DNA of 64,000 nucleotides from Ahaetulla prasina (lineage: Eukaryota > Chordata > Lepidosauria > Squamata > Colubridae), in assembly GCF_028640845.1 (NCBI RefSeq), contig NC_080539.1:108676054-108740053 (forward strand), in the 5' to 3' direction. Positions 13,878 through 28,461 of the stretch are shown piece after piece. Under the pieces are notes generated by a model, which had not been told where the DNA came from, searched no databases, and saw only the letters and a list, made by a program, of their open reading frames with translations. The translations under genes were made by a program, and so were the position numbers. The stretch's first letter is position 1, and every line of letters begins with the position of its first letter.

Positions 13878-14055
13878 AGGCAAGTATATCTTGTAAAAGA
13901 AATCTAAAACTGCCTATTGTCGAATGCTTACCCTGGCTGCTTTAACAAGGTTAAGAACTCTGCTCCACTATAAAACCTAAAAATGTCCTGGCCATGAAGT
14001 TGTTTATGTAAAATATGAGAAGATCTAAGGTTACAGAACTTGGGATTGGAAGAGC

Positions 14056-14312
14056 TTTTAAAACCATCCTCTGAAGGCTGACGTCACGTGGAAACCAGCT
14101 GCTGGGATGATGCTAAACGGAACTGTTTGTCAGTTTGCAGAAAATTGCAAAGTTGAACTAACATTGCTCTAAGGACTTTGTCTTGATAGAGAGGCTGATG
14201 CTTCATCTCTCTTTGAAGGGTCATTCCTTGCAGAACTGGAAAGGCTTTTTCTCACCTCCTTCTTTTCACTCCTGGTTTCGCTTGGCTGGAAGGGATTCTT
14301 CCACTGCAAATG
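14056..14312 (+). promoter_or_regulatory. candidate KIAA0408 promoter and noncoding first exon
   Basis: A palindromic CRE (TGACGTCA, 14079-14086) overlaps an E-box (CACGTG, 14085-14090). A TATA-like TTTTAAAA lies just upstream near 14057. About 220 bases later AAATG|GTAAGT gives a strong splice donor (GT at 14313-14314). This is the arrangement expected of a promoter plus a 5'-noncoding exon that could splice to the exon holding the KIAA0408 start codon. There is no CpG island, and no transcript evidence can be seen from sequence. Confidence 0.35.
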
Positions 14313-16165
14313 GTAAGTTTAGCACTTGCTTTTTATTCCCCTGTCCCCCTGAAAAAGGTTACTGAAGTTCCTTCATTGAAATGGGTTGGAATATTTTCAA
14401 AAGAAGCAGGAATATAAATGCGATGCCCCAAAGGGTTGTTTCTGCATCTGGTTAGTTCTTCTGGATTTGAATAGAGGCAGTAACTGTAAAAAAAATATGA
14501 TTTTTTTTAAGGAAAAGATTAAGCTAAATAGCCTAGTTTCAAACTGTCTTTCAGATTTGTCAGCATGAAAGTTTCTTGGAAGTGTACAGCTGTTGTGCAC
14601 AATAGCAGAGAAGCTTGCTGCTGTAGAGAACAAAAATAATGGTTTTGCACTCTGAGCTCAAAACCTGACAGAGTTGAATGGCAGTCACTTATAAATCAAA
14701 AGAAGACCCTCTTTATCTGTCTTGGGCATCCCATTTTGTTCATCTCCATTAAAATACAACCTTCTTAGTTGATGTCATTGCTTTGTATTTTTAGTAGCTG
14801 CTTTCCATATTTCAGAGAGTGTGTATTTCAAACTGGATCGGTGTATATTTGTGTGTGTGTCGAGAAACGAGAGCAAAGGGGCATTTCACATTGTGTTTCT
14901 AAGGAAAGCTTGTATGTCTTAGTAAAGATAGAGGGAGAAAGAGAGGCACTGTGAACAATGCAGATGACATAGATCTCGTTCTTGAAAACTTTACATTGGT
15001 ATTGAGATCCTGACCTTGTCTAGGACACACTGAAGTTGTCGGTACAGCAAACAGACAGATGACTTCGGATTAAAAGCATATTCTTGATTTTTACACGAAA
15101 AAGTCATGTATTTATGCCCAATGTATTTATGCTTCCAAGGATTAACTAATTCAGTTTTTCTTGCACTGGTCCTATTTGTATGAGGGGACTGACATTTGAT
15201 TCTAGTCTGTAAAGGAGAAAAGATCGACAAGACAAAAGACAATAAGCAAAGCACCTGCAAGGATTTTATTCATTATAAAATGAGCTTCAGCATCTAGGAT
15301 AAAATTGAACTGTAGGTTATTTCATTGTGTGTAAATATCAAGTTTGAGGCTCAGTCCTCAAGGAAACAGTTTAAAATAATATTAGGATATTAGGATAGCA
15401 GTAATATGAATAGACAACAAAGCAGGCAGTCTAGAGAAAGTCAGTGTGTGTTTGGATTACTTCTACAATTTAATGCCTTCTGACCCTCTTCACCACACAT
15501 TGATGATACTGGTTAAGGATGATGGGAGGTATAGTCATATTTATCTGGACAGTCCGTTGTTGAAAAAGGCTGCTCTTATAGGCAGTACTAGAAACACTTT
15601 GCTTAGCTTTTCTAGTGGTTTAAATGGAATAGTTTGCAAATTTGCTTATATGCTTTATTGGTATTAAATACTGTAGTAGTGAATTTAAGACAATTCTTGT
15701 CCTTCTTTTATCAAGGGGAAATCTGAGGCTAGGAAGTGACTTGCCACAGACTGAATCCAGGAAGAAAAAGGACTGCAAATTCGAATTTTCTGGATCCTGA
15801 CCCCACAACTTTGTTGCCTAAAACCACATGTCAACTTTGCAAATACATGCAAATTTGCTAGGACCCTTTGGGTAAAGAGCTATCATAAGGTAAGTGATTG
15901 AATTGTGGGCGCCTCGGTTCTCTTCTGGTCATTTTCATTCTATGCATGTAATGCAACGCTGCTCCAGAATCTAATTGAATTTTGATTGCTTTCAGTGTGG
16001 CTTTCCGAAAAGTAGCTTGGTGAGAAAGCAACTGTACATTGCAGAGATTGGTTTAAATAACCAAGCAATTTTAGAATTGAGTTATTTTGCTTTTTAACAC
16101 TCATGTTAATAAGTCCATTATAGGAGAGAAATCAATATCCATTTGGTGGGGAAATGTCTTCTTTT

Positions 16166-16211
16166 CATGTTTGGGATGAAGTACTTATCATGTTTGGGAT
16201 GAAGTACTTAT
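16166..16211. repeat. 23-bp perfect tandem duplication
   Basis: Two identical adjacent 23-bp units start CATGTTTGGGATGAAGTACT. Confidence 0.95.
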
Positions 16212-17356
16212 ATATTTTTGCTTCTCCTTGAACTACTAGACTGAATTGTACTTTCTCTTCTCCAGCTTCTCTACTGATTCCTTTTATACAGACTGCTGGA
16301 AAGATATTCAAGCCAGAGGACCCTTTTAATTTTCCTGCATTCTGAAAAAAATCTACTCAAATGTAGCAGCCTCCAAATACTGTACATTAAAAGTTAAAAA
16401 TAAAAAAGCAAGACCAAATGATCCCCGTTAAAAATATTGAAATGGTTGCACATGATCATCTTCAGATGGCACTTGGAATGCAAACAAGCTTTCAGAAGAG
16501 TGGAAAAGTTAAGCCAGTTGTTTTGGAGAAATCATCACTTTAGTCTCTGGCACTGAGCTAGAACTTTGGCCCTAAAAGTGAAGAAAATTCATTTTGCTTG
16601 CCTTCTTGCTCCTTCAAGCCAAGATAATTTACTTAAATAACCAACGGCTTTTGTCTTCTTTTATGCAGTATCCTGGGGATGTTGGGGCAGCTCTGTTATT
16701 TGCAGCAACACTACTTTTAATAAAACAGTCTTTACTTTATCCAGACAGGGATAACCCCCCCCCAAAAGTTCCTGGACCCCAAGTTGGTTGGAGCAAATAC
16801 TTATAGCAAAGCTGGAAGAGGGGAAAAAAACCCTGCACTACCTGGAGCTTGAAACAGGTAAATGGTATGTTGCTATCTAAGCCCACCTGATTTTGAGAAG
16901 CAGTAAAGTTTATTCATTAGTTGCAATTAAAAAAAATACTCTTTCATTTGGCCTGATTGCTAAGAAAAGGAATTCAAGGAAAAAAATAAATGGATTTAAA
17001 ACAAAGGATTGGATCTGTCAGAGAGAAATGTTCCTTTCACTAGCAGGAAGTTACTGATTCAGATTTTTTGCCCTCTTTTCTGTCCACTGAGGTTCTCTGA
17101 AAATAGTTTTGAAAAGGTGTTGAGGGCTGTAGAGGGAAATCTGTCAACTGGAATTTTCTAAGAAGCAAAGACAACTTTGCTGCAAAAGCTTGTAATTCAT
17201 TCCAGTTTATTTGTATGGTATATATGCCTTCCAGTGACCAAAATATATATGAAAAGTTCTGTTTTTTTTAACTAGCCATGGTGATGAAAAAATATGGCAA
17301 AAATAAAGCATTCCAGAAGATAGATGTCACCTTTGTTACCACAGAAATCTATAAAT

Positions 17357-17575
17357 CAGGGGTGAAATCCAGCAGGTTCTGACAGGTTCTGGAGAACCAG
17401 TAATAGAAATTTTGAGTAGTTCGGAGAACCAGCAAATACCACCTCTCGCTGGCCCCAGAGTGGGGTGGGAATGGAGATTTTGCAGTATCCTTCCCATGCC
17501 ATGCCCACCAAGCCACACCCACCAAGCCACACCACACCCACCAAGCCATGCCCACAGAACCAGTAGTAAAAGGAG
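17357..17575. mobile_element. hAT-family fragment (CAGGGGTGAAATCC end)
   Basis: The left end CAGGGGTGAAATCCAGCAGG and the body (TTGAGTAGTTCGGAGAACC, CCATGCCCACCAAGCCA repeated, GAACCAGTAGTAAAA) match the complete element that spans 44247-46074. The right terminal repeat is missing, so the 3' end is truncated. The CCCACCAAGCCA unit is repeated several times inside. Confidence 0.75.
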
Positions 17576-18473
17576 AGGTGAGAAAGGTGAGGAATACAGG
17601 ATGGTTACACAGATGCAGGTTGTCTGTGACACAGATCAAAACTACCTTATCCATTTTCAATTGTAATGTGTTAAAAACCATTGTGTTTGTTGAAATCTTT
17701 TGAGATAGCCCAAACTTTTGAGTTATCTCTTCAGCAATCTCTTGCTTAATCATGCGATTAAAATGGTCTTTCCAAAATGGTCATGTTAAGATTTGCAGTA
17801 CAGTGTCCTGGAAAGCGGAAATGCTCTAATACTACTATTTTATTGTTGTTCTGAGTGCTGATATCAAACTTTGCACCATTAACTCTTAAGGACAAAATTT
17901 GTCTTATGTAGAATCCAGAAGGGGAGATGCTGGTAGATGACGGCTTATATTTCATAGGAGGAAGAGTATGTGAAGCACTTCTAATATTATGGGTGTACTT
18001 GTTGGGCCTTATGATGATGCTATTCATTTAGATGTGAGGGTAAAGTAGATAGCTGTGTTTATTGCATGATATGTTCCTGTGTTAGCATTAGTGTCTGGTT
18101 GTTTCTTTTTGCTTGTAAAAATCTGCTTTGGATTGGGAAATTGGATGCAAATATGGACCTGCCAGCTAGTGCCTGAGAAGGAACAGTCCAAGTTACAATT
18201 GCATAACCATCCTGTCTTTCTTTCAGCCTGACCTCATCCCAGTCTAAACCTTGTTTCAATTTAACTACTCTAATTAGTTATAGTTCACAGTACCTTTTAA
18301 TGGCCTTTCAATAAAATTAGCGCTTCTCAACTCGTGTTCATTTTGGGCTCTGTAAAAAAATTAGCATTCTCATTCTAAAATGGAACATCCCAAGAATATA
18401 CATAAAAAGCTGGCTCTTTCCTCCTCCCTTCTTATTTGTAGATTTTTCTTCATGTGAAGAAAAAGTGAAAGGA

Positions 18474-18836
18474 AGGACTAGTGAAAAGAAGGACTAGGGG
18501 TGACATGATAGCAGTCTCCCAATATTTAAGGAGGTGCCACAAAGAAGAGGAAGTCAACCTATTGTCCAAAGCACCTGAAGGCAGGACAAGGCGTAATGCA
18601 TAGAAACTAATCAAAGAAAGAAGCAACATAAAACTAAGGTGAAATTTCTTGACAATTAGAACAATTAATCAGTGGAATGAGTTGCCTCCAGAAGTTGTGG
18701 ATGTGAACACTGGAGGTTTTTAAGAAGACATTGGAGAACCATTTATCTGAAATAGAATAGGGCTTCCTGCCTGAGTGGGGGTTGGACTAGAAGTCCTCCA
18801 AGGTCCCTTCCAACTCTGTATTCCGTTATCCTATTA
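18474..18836 (+). mobile_element. CR1 LINE 3' end
   Basis: The stretch from GAAGGACTAGGGGTGACATG to AGGTCCCTTCCAACTCTGTA matches the C-terminus and 3' end of CR1 seen in other copies here, including GGTTGGACTAGAAG. It is truncated at the 5' end and has stops. Confidence 0.85.
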
Positions 18837-19653
18837 AGTCATTAAAGAATGAGCTACAGATCCCTGGAGCATTGAATCCATTGCTTAGTCTTTGCATTTT
18901 ATAGAAGTGTTAAAGGGAGCTTAAGTGATATAAAAATATTTTGAATCATTCATGGTTGGAGCTCTCCCTGAATCTGAAGGTTGGCATTTAACTGATGATT
19001 AGTTTTGCTTTGTAAGAAAAGAAAATTACAGAAATCAATATGAGACAAAAAAACAAAATGTATATTAGATATAAAGTATTAACAGCATTGCTGAAATAAT
19101 CACTGGACTGTAATTCTGATAGAAGCAGCTTCCAAAGATGCTATGTTTTTGTTATTTGAGACAAATGGAAAATAGTTTTGCCTAAATAAAGTATGATGGC
19201 AGAGTGCTATTAACATTAAAGAAGACCTTAACACTAACACATTCAAGCTAAATTCTTTAGCCTAGGTTCTTATTCTAAGATAGGAACAAATCATTGCCCT
19301 GATGAAGATCCTTGATACTGGCTGAGTGAGAAAGTAGGAATCTGAAAGCTCAAAAGTATTGTTTATTCCAAGTCATCTATTGTCAGAAAAACCTGTGTCA
19401 GTTATATTGCAAGATTATTTTATTACTTTGCTTCTCCAAGATAGAAAAGTCTTATGGTCTTTGTTATTATGGCTGGTCTCTGTAATGTCAGACAAGTGCT
19501 GGCTCAAATTAATGAATGTACTTTCTATAGCATTTAAGTGAGAATGTCAGGAGAAACTGTAAATGGAAGAAACCAAGTTATTTAAAAACTACCCAAAAGT
19601 TGCAAAATACAATGATATAGTTTTATCACAGATTTTCTTCCTTTGTGACAACT

Positions 19654-19789
19654 ATTGTGTTTCCCCAAAGATAAGACCCTGTCTTATATTTTTTTGAACC
19701 CTGAAATAAGCACCTGGCCTTATTACATGCGCTCAAAAGCCCGATTGGGCTTATTATCAGGGGATGATTTATTTTGAGGGAAACAGGGT
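19654..19789. mobile_element. MITE of the CCCTGTTTCCCC family, copy 2
   Basis: The left end TTGTGTTTCCCCAAAGATAA and the right end TTGAGGGAAACAGGGTA are inverted. The middle GCGCTCAAAAGCCCGATTGG is shared with 7150-7280. There is no coding capacity. Confidence 0.75.
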
Positions 19790-20309
19790 ACTTCTTATTT
19801 TTCAAGGAGTAAAAAAGAAAACACTTCAGATGGAAAGGAAATTGCTGATAATTTTGTTGGCACCTGTTAGTATTTTTATAACTGGGATTATTCAAGGCTG
19901 CCAGGAAGCATTAAGTCCATCAACATGATGAGGATTGAAGAAAACAAGGGCCCTCGCCCTCTGTAACATCTGTCTAGGCCTTCTTCATTCCTGATGAAGT
20001 GATGTGGCATGCAGAATGAACAGGCCAACATAGGCAATTAGAAGTATATTCACTGGCCCCACTGGCTGCAGTAGATTTTTTTTTTAACAAATAGTGTCAT
20101 GTTGCACACTTGTGAGTTCAGCCTATAAATTTTATAGAATGTATGTAAGCCAGACAGGGACAGTGGTGTGATCCTGACTCAACCCCTGTGAATTGAATTC
20201 ACATTCCTTGCTGTGTGAAGAGGGCTTTGGCAAGCCATCCTCTATAGAAATTACGATGTTTTTTTTATAAAGCACAGACATTTTGGATTAAATCCTCATT
20301 AAGTATATA

Positions 20310-20446
20310 CAGTGGTGGGATTCAGCTAGTTCGCACCACTTCAGGAGAACCGGTTGTTAACTTTCTGAGCAGTTTGGTGAACTGGTTGTTGGAAGAAATC
20401 ATTAGGGCAGAGAACCGGTTGTTAAATTATTTGAATCCCACCACTG
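20310..20446. mobile_element. 137-bp hAT MITE, CAGTGGTGGGATTCA family, copy 1
   Basis: The ends CAGTGGTGGGATTCA and TGAATCCCACCACTG are perfect inverted repeats. Perfect 8-bp duplications AGTATATA flank it (20302-20309 and 20447-20454). Inside are repeated GAACCGGTTGTTAA words. A second copy of the same length lies at 42656-42792. Confidence 0.95.
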
Positions 20447-22387
20447 AGTATATACCATCTATCTTGCAAGTTTCTTCATTGTAGGAGAGCCATTGAAGGT
20501 AGAACATGGGTCAGCAACCAGCATACTGGCCAATTTACATTGAACAGCTGATATCTGCAGCTTGATGAGACATTTGCAAAGAAAAGGACCTTGGTCTCAT
20601 CTTGCAAGATACTTCCTAAATCGTTTCAAAACTGCTTAGACATAGATGTCCAGTGTGATTTTTCTCTTGTGCTCTAAATATGTATACATGTGGGTGAACG
20701 CTGGCCTACTACAGTTGTAGAACACTTTGTTTATGTTTCTATATATGTTTGTTTGAAGGCGGGGAGGGAGCTTAACTGTGTAACTTTGTAAAAGCATATT
20801 AGCAAACAGTTTATTTTTATGTTATAGGCTGTCTTGTCAACAATCTGGAACATAGGGGTGGCAAGCGTCTTAAGCATTCCAGGCCCTGCAAGGTCGTGAA
20901 GGCCTTAGTTTCAGTGCCAAATCCTTGGGGGAAAATAGAGGTTGCTCAGCAACCTTTAGAGACCTTGCATTATTTTGAAAGGTTGAACATCATGATACTG
21001 AAAAAGCACTGAAGTGTGAACATGTGTTTGTTATTTGCAGGAATATACCCTGTATTTTTCTGTATGCCTGTCTCTTCTTAAGAAACTGCTTAATAATATG
21101 ACAACAGTGCTGGTCATATACTTTATATGGCACAGCTTTAAAAAAATACTTTCCCTTTTCAAAATGATGGTGCAAGTAGGTGACTAAAAATCCAATTCTA
21201 ATGTTACAAAAGTCTAGAATCTTGGAAATATTTTCATATATTAATATTAATATGATTAATATATTAATTACTTTGGGCAATAACCAATTAAACCATTGTT
21301 TAATAACGATATGTGTATACATATTCCAAGATTATATCTGTTTCAGGTATACTTCATACTTTTCTATTAAAAAGTTAATCATAAAAATCTAAAAATGATT
21401 TGTTCCATAATCATAATAAATTTTTATTATCACATTCTCTGCACATTACTATGTTCTTACTACATTTCTAATCAAACTAGTTTTCTAACTGATTTGAGCA
21501 ATTATTTCAGCTTTAAATGTGTTTATTTCAATTTGTATAGCTACTCATTTTAAATAAATAATTCTGAGTGGATCACAATGATTAAAATATATATTTAAAA
21601 TTAAATTAAACTACATAAAAACAATATAAAACAGTATTTTAAAACAAATTAAAAAAAACAGGCAATAATTAAAACAGCTTTCCATACTTCGCATGTTTTT
21701 CCAAAACGATAATTTGAAAAAGGTCCTGTTGAACATTTTAGATGAATTATTGTGAACATACAGAGCCACTGCATTACAAAAAATAAATAGCATGTGTTAC
21801 AATTATGGAAAGGAACATCTGCTCTTTCATAGATGTAATTCCAATATAATGCTTTGGAATTTTTTTTCTTTTTCATCTTGTGTCACAATCCTGTTTCATA
21901 TAACTATAAAGATCTATCTCTTTTCCTTTGTACTGGGCTAGGGCAATACAGTATATGAGTCTGTTCTGTAATGTTTGCTTGTGGGTTTTGTTTTTTTAAT
22001 TGAAGCATCAACAGTATATTGATTATGTTTTTTATTCTTTTGGGGTTTTTGTTTTGATATTTTATTGTATTTTTAAACATCTATTTTGAAAGCTGCCCAG
22101 AATCATCAAGATATAGAATGCCATCAGAGAGATAGCATTCTACATTTTTATAAGTAAATATGTAAACAAGCAAGCAGAATTTGTAGAATACAGTCTGTAA
22201 AGTAACCTTTAATGCAATAGTATCTTCTGGTTTTTCACTGTTCCTTTCCCTGTTTTCCTCTACTCCTCTCACCCAAAAAAAGAAGGTGGCACCCACGACA
22301 AACAAAGCTTGCTCTAATATCATCATTCCCACTTTCCAAGAAAAGCTCAGAAGAGAAGAGAGAAGGACACATCCTCTCCTCTACTGA

Positions 22388-24620
<2,233 letters not shown>

Positions 24621-24929
24621 CTTTACCAGGAGGTAAAATTAAGGCGTGAAAACAATATGAGTATCTCTGAGAATAAGCCCATTCATAACAAGGAAGAACA
24701 GCAAGCTTGCTCCCCCACCTTAGAATGGAGTGACCCACCAGGATTGTACAGCTGTTCGCCAGATAAAGAGAGTTTGCAAAGCCAAGCCGAAAAGGAAAGC
24801 AAGTGTGTGAAAAACAAAAGGAGAAACCATGCTTTTGCAAAAGATCGTCTCACTTTTCAAAATTCTAAGGAGTCTGAAAACTGTGTAGACTTGAAAACAA
24901 CCAAGAATTACACTCAGGATCTCAATATT
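24621..24929 (+). CDS. KIAA0408: KIAA0408 coding exon 2
   Basis: The exon encodes residues 47-149. The acceptor is TTCTTTTCCAG ending at 24620 and the donor is GTGAGT at 24930, phase 0 at both ends. It opens LYQEVKLRRENN, continuing the coiled coil, then becomes polar and low in predicted structure with lysine-rich stretches (KESKCVKNKRRN). This middle part is the least conserved region by my recollection of the human protein. The frame would run 21 bases into the intron before a stop. Confidence 0.88.
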
Positions 24930-25460
24930 GTGAGTAAATTCATATTGTGAGTGGTCTTACTGAGGTTGCATGTTAACCAAGCTTCAACGTGTAACACTGC
25001 AATCGTTTTATCATTGACTACTTAAATGTGGTTAGCTCATCTTTTCTAAGCCAGCTAGAAAGTAACAAGAGTGGGTCAGCTGACTGTCCTAACTGGAACT
25101 AAATCAATATGAGAACATGCTAACTATAGCTGCATGAATATGAATGTAGGTCTTCTGTACCAAAAATATCTTCACTAAATACAGAGGTTTCTGGAACATG
25201 TCAATCAATGTTTTTCTACTCCCTTTAGTTGGTTGTTATTTTAATAGAACTTCTTAAGCAGTTGGTGGCTTGAAGTAGTCATAATGTTAGGCCTGTGTGA
25301 AGCAAGAACCAACTTTGTAAAATGCTTCTCCTCCATCTTTTACTTTGACCTCTGGGGAAAAAAGCATCTCATGGCATTAATCATAGTTGTTGTTTTTTAA
25401 GTACATGCCTACTTTCTAATTTTTCTGATCTTATAATCTTTTGTCCGATTACTCTAATGT

Positions 25461-25567
25461 TTTGTGAATTGCAAGAAAGTCAACACAGTCACTTTAAAAA
25501 AATATATAAGCAAATGATTTGTGAATTGCAAGAAAGTCAACACAGTCACTTAAAAAAAAAATATAAA
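25461..25567. repeat. tandem duplication of about 57 bp
   Basis: TTTGTGAATTGCAAGAAAGT plus CAACACAGTCACTT occurs at 25461 and again at 25518, each followed by an A-rich ATATAA run. Confidence 0.88.
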
Positions 25568-26285
25568 TTTGCTTAAAGAAATATGAATTGGGAATTGAAA
25601 ATGCAAAGGAATTCCTCACCCAGTCTTTTATCATTGCTAAGGTAAGCCAGACTCCATCACTGTGATGCTACAAAAGAATCTAGTTTATAAACCCTGATTA
25701 ATAAGAGGATCTGGACTTTCAGTAATCACAGTCATGCCAATAATTATGCAGCACAAAGCCAGCTAATGCTTAAACGGGGGTGGGGGGGGGAGGAATCTCA
25801 AAGAAATGGAAAAAGTGGGTATCTCCTGACAAAGACTTTGTGACAGCTCAAAACTGGCTCTGTATACGTCTGATCAGATGATATTCGCTTGATTCTCATG
25901 CTGAATCCTCTTTTTCTTTTCTGGCTTTGAGCCAGTTTATTTAAAACCAGAACAAAATTGGTATTTTCTTTTGCAGTAATAGAGCTTGCAGGCTACCCAT
26001 TCCCTTATAAGCAGAAATCCTTGCCTCACTTTGTTTCCTAGTTCCTGGATTCAAGTAAGCAATTTCATTTTAAAGTAGTTGCTTAGGGGGAAAATACCCT
26101 AAGTTTGAATGGTATTATAGAACAGAGAAGGGTTATCATGCGTATGCAAAAAAAAAAAAAAAGTGAAGATCTGCAAATATTGAAAACAGCCTGTTTCAGT
26201 CCTAGTTGCATTTTAAAATGGCTTTCTTGGAACCTGACAGTAGTAGGATTATATAAGTATTCACAAACCCACTGTTCAGCATCTA

Positions 26286-26768
26286 CCGTATTTTTCGGAC
26301 TATAAGACACACTGGTGTATAAGATGCACCAAGATTTCGAAGACGTAAGTAAGAAAAAAAAGGGGGTTGCCCTCCTGGCCCCCAGGAGCATTCTGCAGGC
26401 CTCCCAAACCCTCTGTGTACCCTGTTTTTCACAAAAACGGGGTATGCAGATGGTTTGGGAGGCCTGCAGAGTGCTCCTGGGGGCCGGGGCAGAGCAAAAA
26501 TGCCCCATTTTTTAAAACAACAGGCATGTTTTTCGCAAGAACGGGAGCATTTTTGCTCTCCCCAGTCCCCAGGAACACTCTGCAGGCCTCCCAAAGCCTC
26601 TGCGCACCCTGTTTTTGCGAAAAACAGACCCATTTTTTGTAAAAATGGGACGAGCGAGGCAGGGCTTCGGGAGGCCAAAAATGGCTGTATTCAGTATATA
26701 AGATGCACTGACATTTACACCCTCTTTTAGGAGGGAAAAAAGTGTGTGTTATACTCCAAAAAATTAGG
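26286..26768. mobile_element. DNA transposon (MITE) with TA duplication, copy 2
   Basis: The left end CCGTATTTTTCGGACTATAA and the right end TGTTATACTCCAAAAAATTAGG are inverted, with TA at 26284 and 26769. It is the same family as 1549-2089. The interior contains a long hairpin: the arm at 26378-26414 (CCCCAGGAGCATTCTGCAGG) pairs with 26451-26484. A direct copy of the first arm lies at 26568-26610. Apparent open frames in it are a by-product of this GC-rich repeat. Confidence 0.8.
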
Positions 26769-27301
26769 TATTTCTCTCTCTGAATCCATTGTTAAAGTAT
26801 TGGGAAATAATTTAGTTGGCAAACCATTAATAGAGATGGTGACTTCAGATGCTTTCCTATGCAACTCTATGATCATTGCAAGGTGATGAGAGTGTGTCTG
26901 GCTTTTCTTTAACAAGCCATCATCTCTCATGTAACTTGCTGTTGTTGCAAGTCATGGAAGGGCCAAAGCTCATTTGTTTTATTTTTTGTTTTGCATAGAC
27001 GAGGGGAGAGGAGATTTTTTTATTTTTGAGGACTAGGCAGTTGAGGATTAGGGCCTTTTTTTTTTTTTGCATTGTTCAGTTGGTGCTGGAGAATTGGTTC
27101 TGAGTAGCCCATGGAGTTCTCAGAATATTCCGTATGCTTTGAAATCAATGGCAATGAAAGGAGTAAATACAGAGAAAGTATGGGTCTTCCCCATCAAATG
27201 TCCTTGTGCTGTGTTGGGACTACAATTTCTAGAATTCCAAGCTTGGAGTTAGCACATGAGTTGCAAATGGCAGAATGTAGTGTGTTAGTTTCTTTGCCGA
27301 T

Positions 27302-27510
27302 ATAGAATAGAATAGAATAGAATTTTATTGACCAAGTGTGATTGGACACACAAGGAATTTGTCTTGGTGCATATGCTCTCAGTGTATATAAAAGAAAAGA
27401 TACCTTCATCAATGTACAACACTTACAACACTTAATGATAGTCATAGGGTACAAATTTAACACTTAATGATACAACACTTAATGATAGTCATAGGGTACT
27501 ATATGAGTGG
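27302..27510 (-). mobile_element. non-LTR retrotransposon 3' end with AATAG tail
   Basis: Read on the minus strand the sequence ends CAATCACACTTGGTCAATAA then (TTCTA)n. The plus strand shows AGAATAGAATAGAATAG at 27303. Part of the body is duplicated (ACACTTAATGATAGTCATAG at about 27430 and 27475). The AATAG-type tail is shared with the CR1 copy at 31255-31919. Confidence 0.65.
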
Positions 27511-27772
27511 TATGATGTCAATTACAATTCTCCAAATATCTTGCTGTTTGTTCTGTTGAGCTGGTGTCCAAAAATTATAAAAAGCTACTCCTGGTTTATT
27601 TCAGTAACTTAAATCTTGCTTTTCTACAATAAGTACCAAGGTGGTTCACAAGAAAAATGCTGTCGCACAAAATCATAAACATAATAAAGCCATACTTTAG
27701 TTGGTTGTCTATATTTAGAAAGATTGGACATTTCCAATAACATAATTCTAAATTATTTGACATATTCTATAG

Positions 27773-27895
<123 letters not shown>

Positions 27896-28301
27896 TAAAA
27901 TTACCCAATTTTAAAAAGATTTGCTCTTCTAATGAAAGAAGATAAAATACCCCGTCCTACTTTCTGCCTGAAATTACATTTCCTGAGTTGAAAGCTCTCA
28001 GCACTTTTGCAGAAGCATTTATCCCACAATAGAAAGTAGACAGACACTTATGTAATATATTTCTATAATAGACTAGATTGATTAGTGTGATAGAAACCCA
28101 ATCGGCAGGACTAGTTATGGTTCAAAGAGCTGTGCATACTAATCACTGAGTTAATTAAAGAAGCATAATTAGATAAATGAAAGATAAGCATGGGATGTGA
28201 ACATAGCCCCATTGTCCCCTTCAAGAGCATCCTGTACCTCCCCAAGAAGTGACTGAGAGACTGCCAAAAGACTTCCTGAGTCTTTTGAGTGGCATGAAAG
28301 G

Positions 28302-28400
28302 CAGGGGTGAAATGCTATCGGTTCAGACTAGTTCGGCCAAACCGGTAGCAATGGCAACACAAGGCTCTGCCCACCCGCCTGGTCGTTGTTACTTCCTGGT
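28302..28400. mobile_element. hAT fragment just upstream of KIAA0408 exon 4
   Basis: CAGGGGTGAAATGCTATCGG and CCAAACCGGTAGCAATGGC, then GGCTCTGCCCACCCGCC, match the left part of the CAGGGGTGAAAT family. The right end is missing. It ends about 60 bases before the acceptor at 28461. The rest of intron 3 (27895-28461) holds nothing else I can name. Confidence 0.7.
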
Positions 28401-28461
28401 TTTAATTTTTTAATTTAATTTCAAATAATTTATTATTTAACTGTTTTTCTTGCCCATACAG

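Larger units (their letters stand above)
4268..14055. other. intergenic, repeat-rich, no supported exon
   Basis: This stretch holds hAT elements (5010-5136, 6452-6557, 8125-8522), a MITE at 7150-7280, LTR-end fragments near 7605-7700 and 8770-8890, a decayed LINE (about 12400-13430) and a 38-bp duplication at 13812. Frames of 60-120 codons, such as the minus-strand frames at 6577-6801 and 9626-9997, match nothing I recognise. AT-rich single-copy-looking sequence fills the rest (about 5150-6440, 9000-12390). Confidence 0.6.

Noticed and set aside
26283..26730. Several overlapping frames of 90-140 codons rich in Pro/Cys
   Set aside because: They lie inside a TIR element with internal inverted and direct repeats, and similar peptides appear on both strands because of the palindrome.
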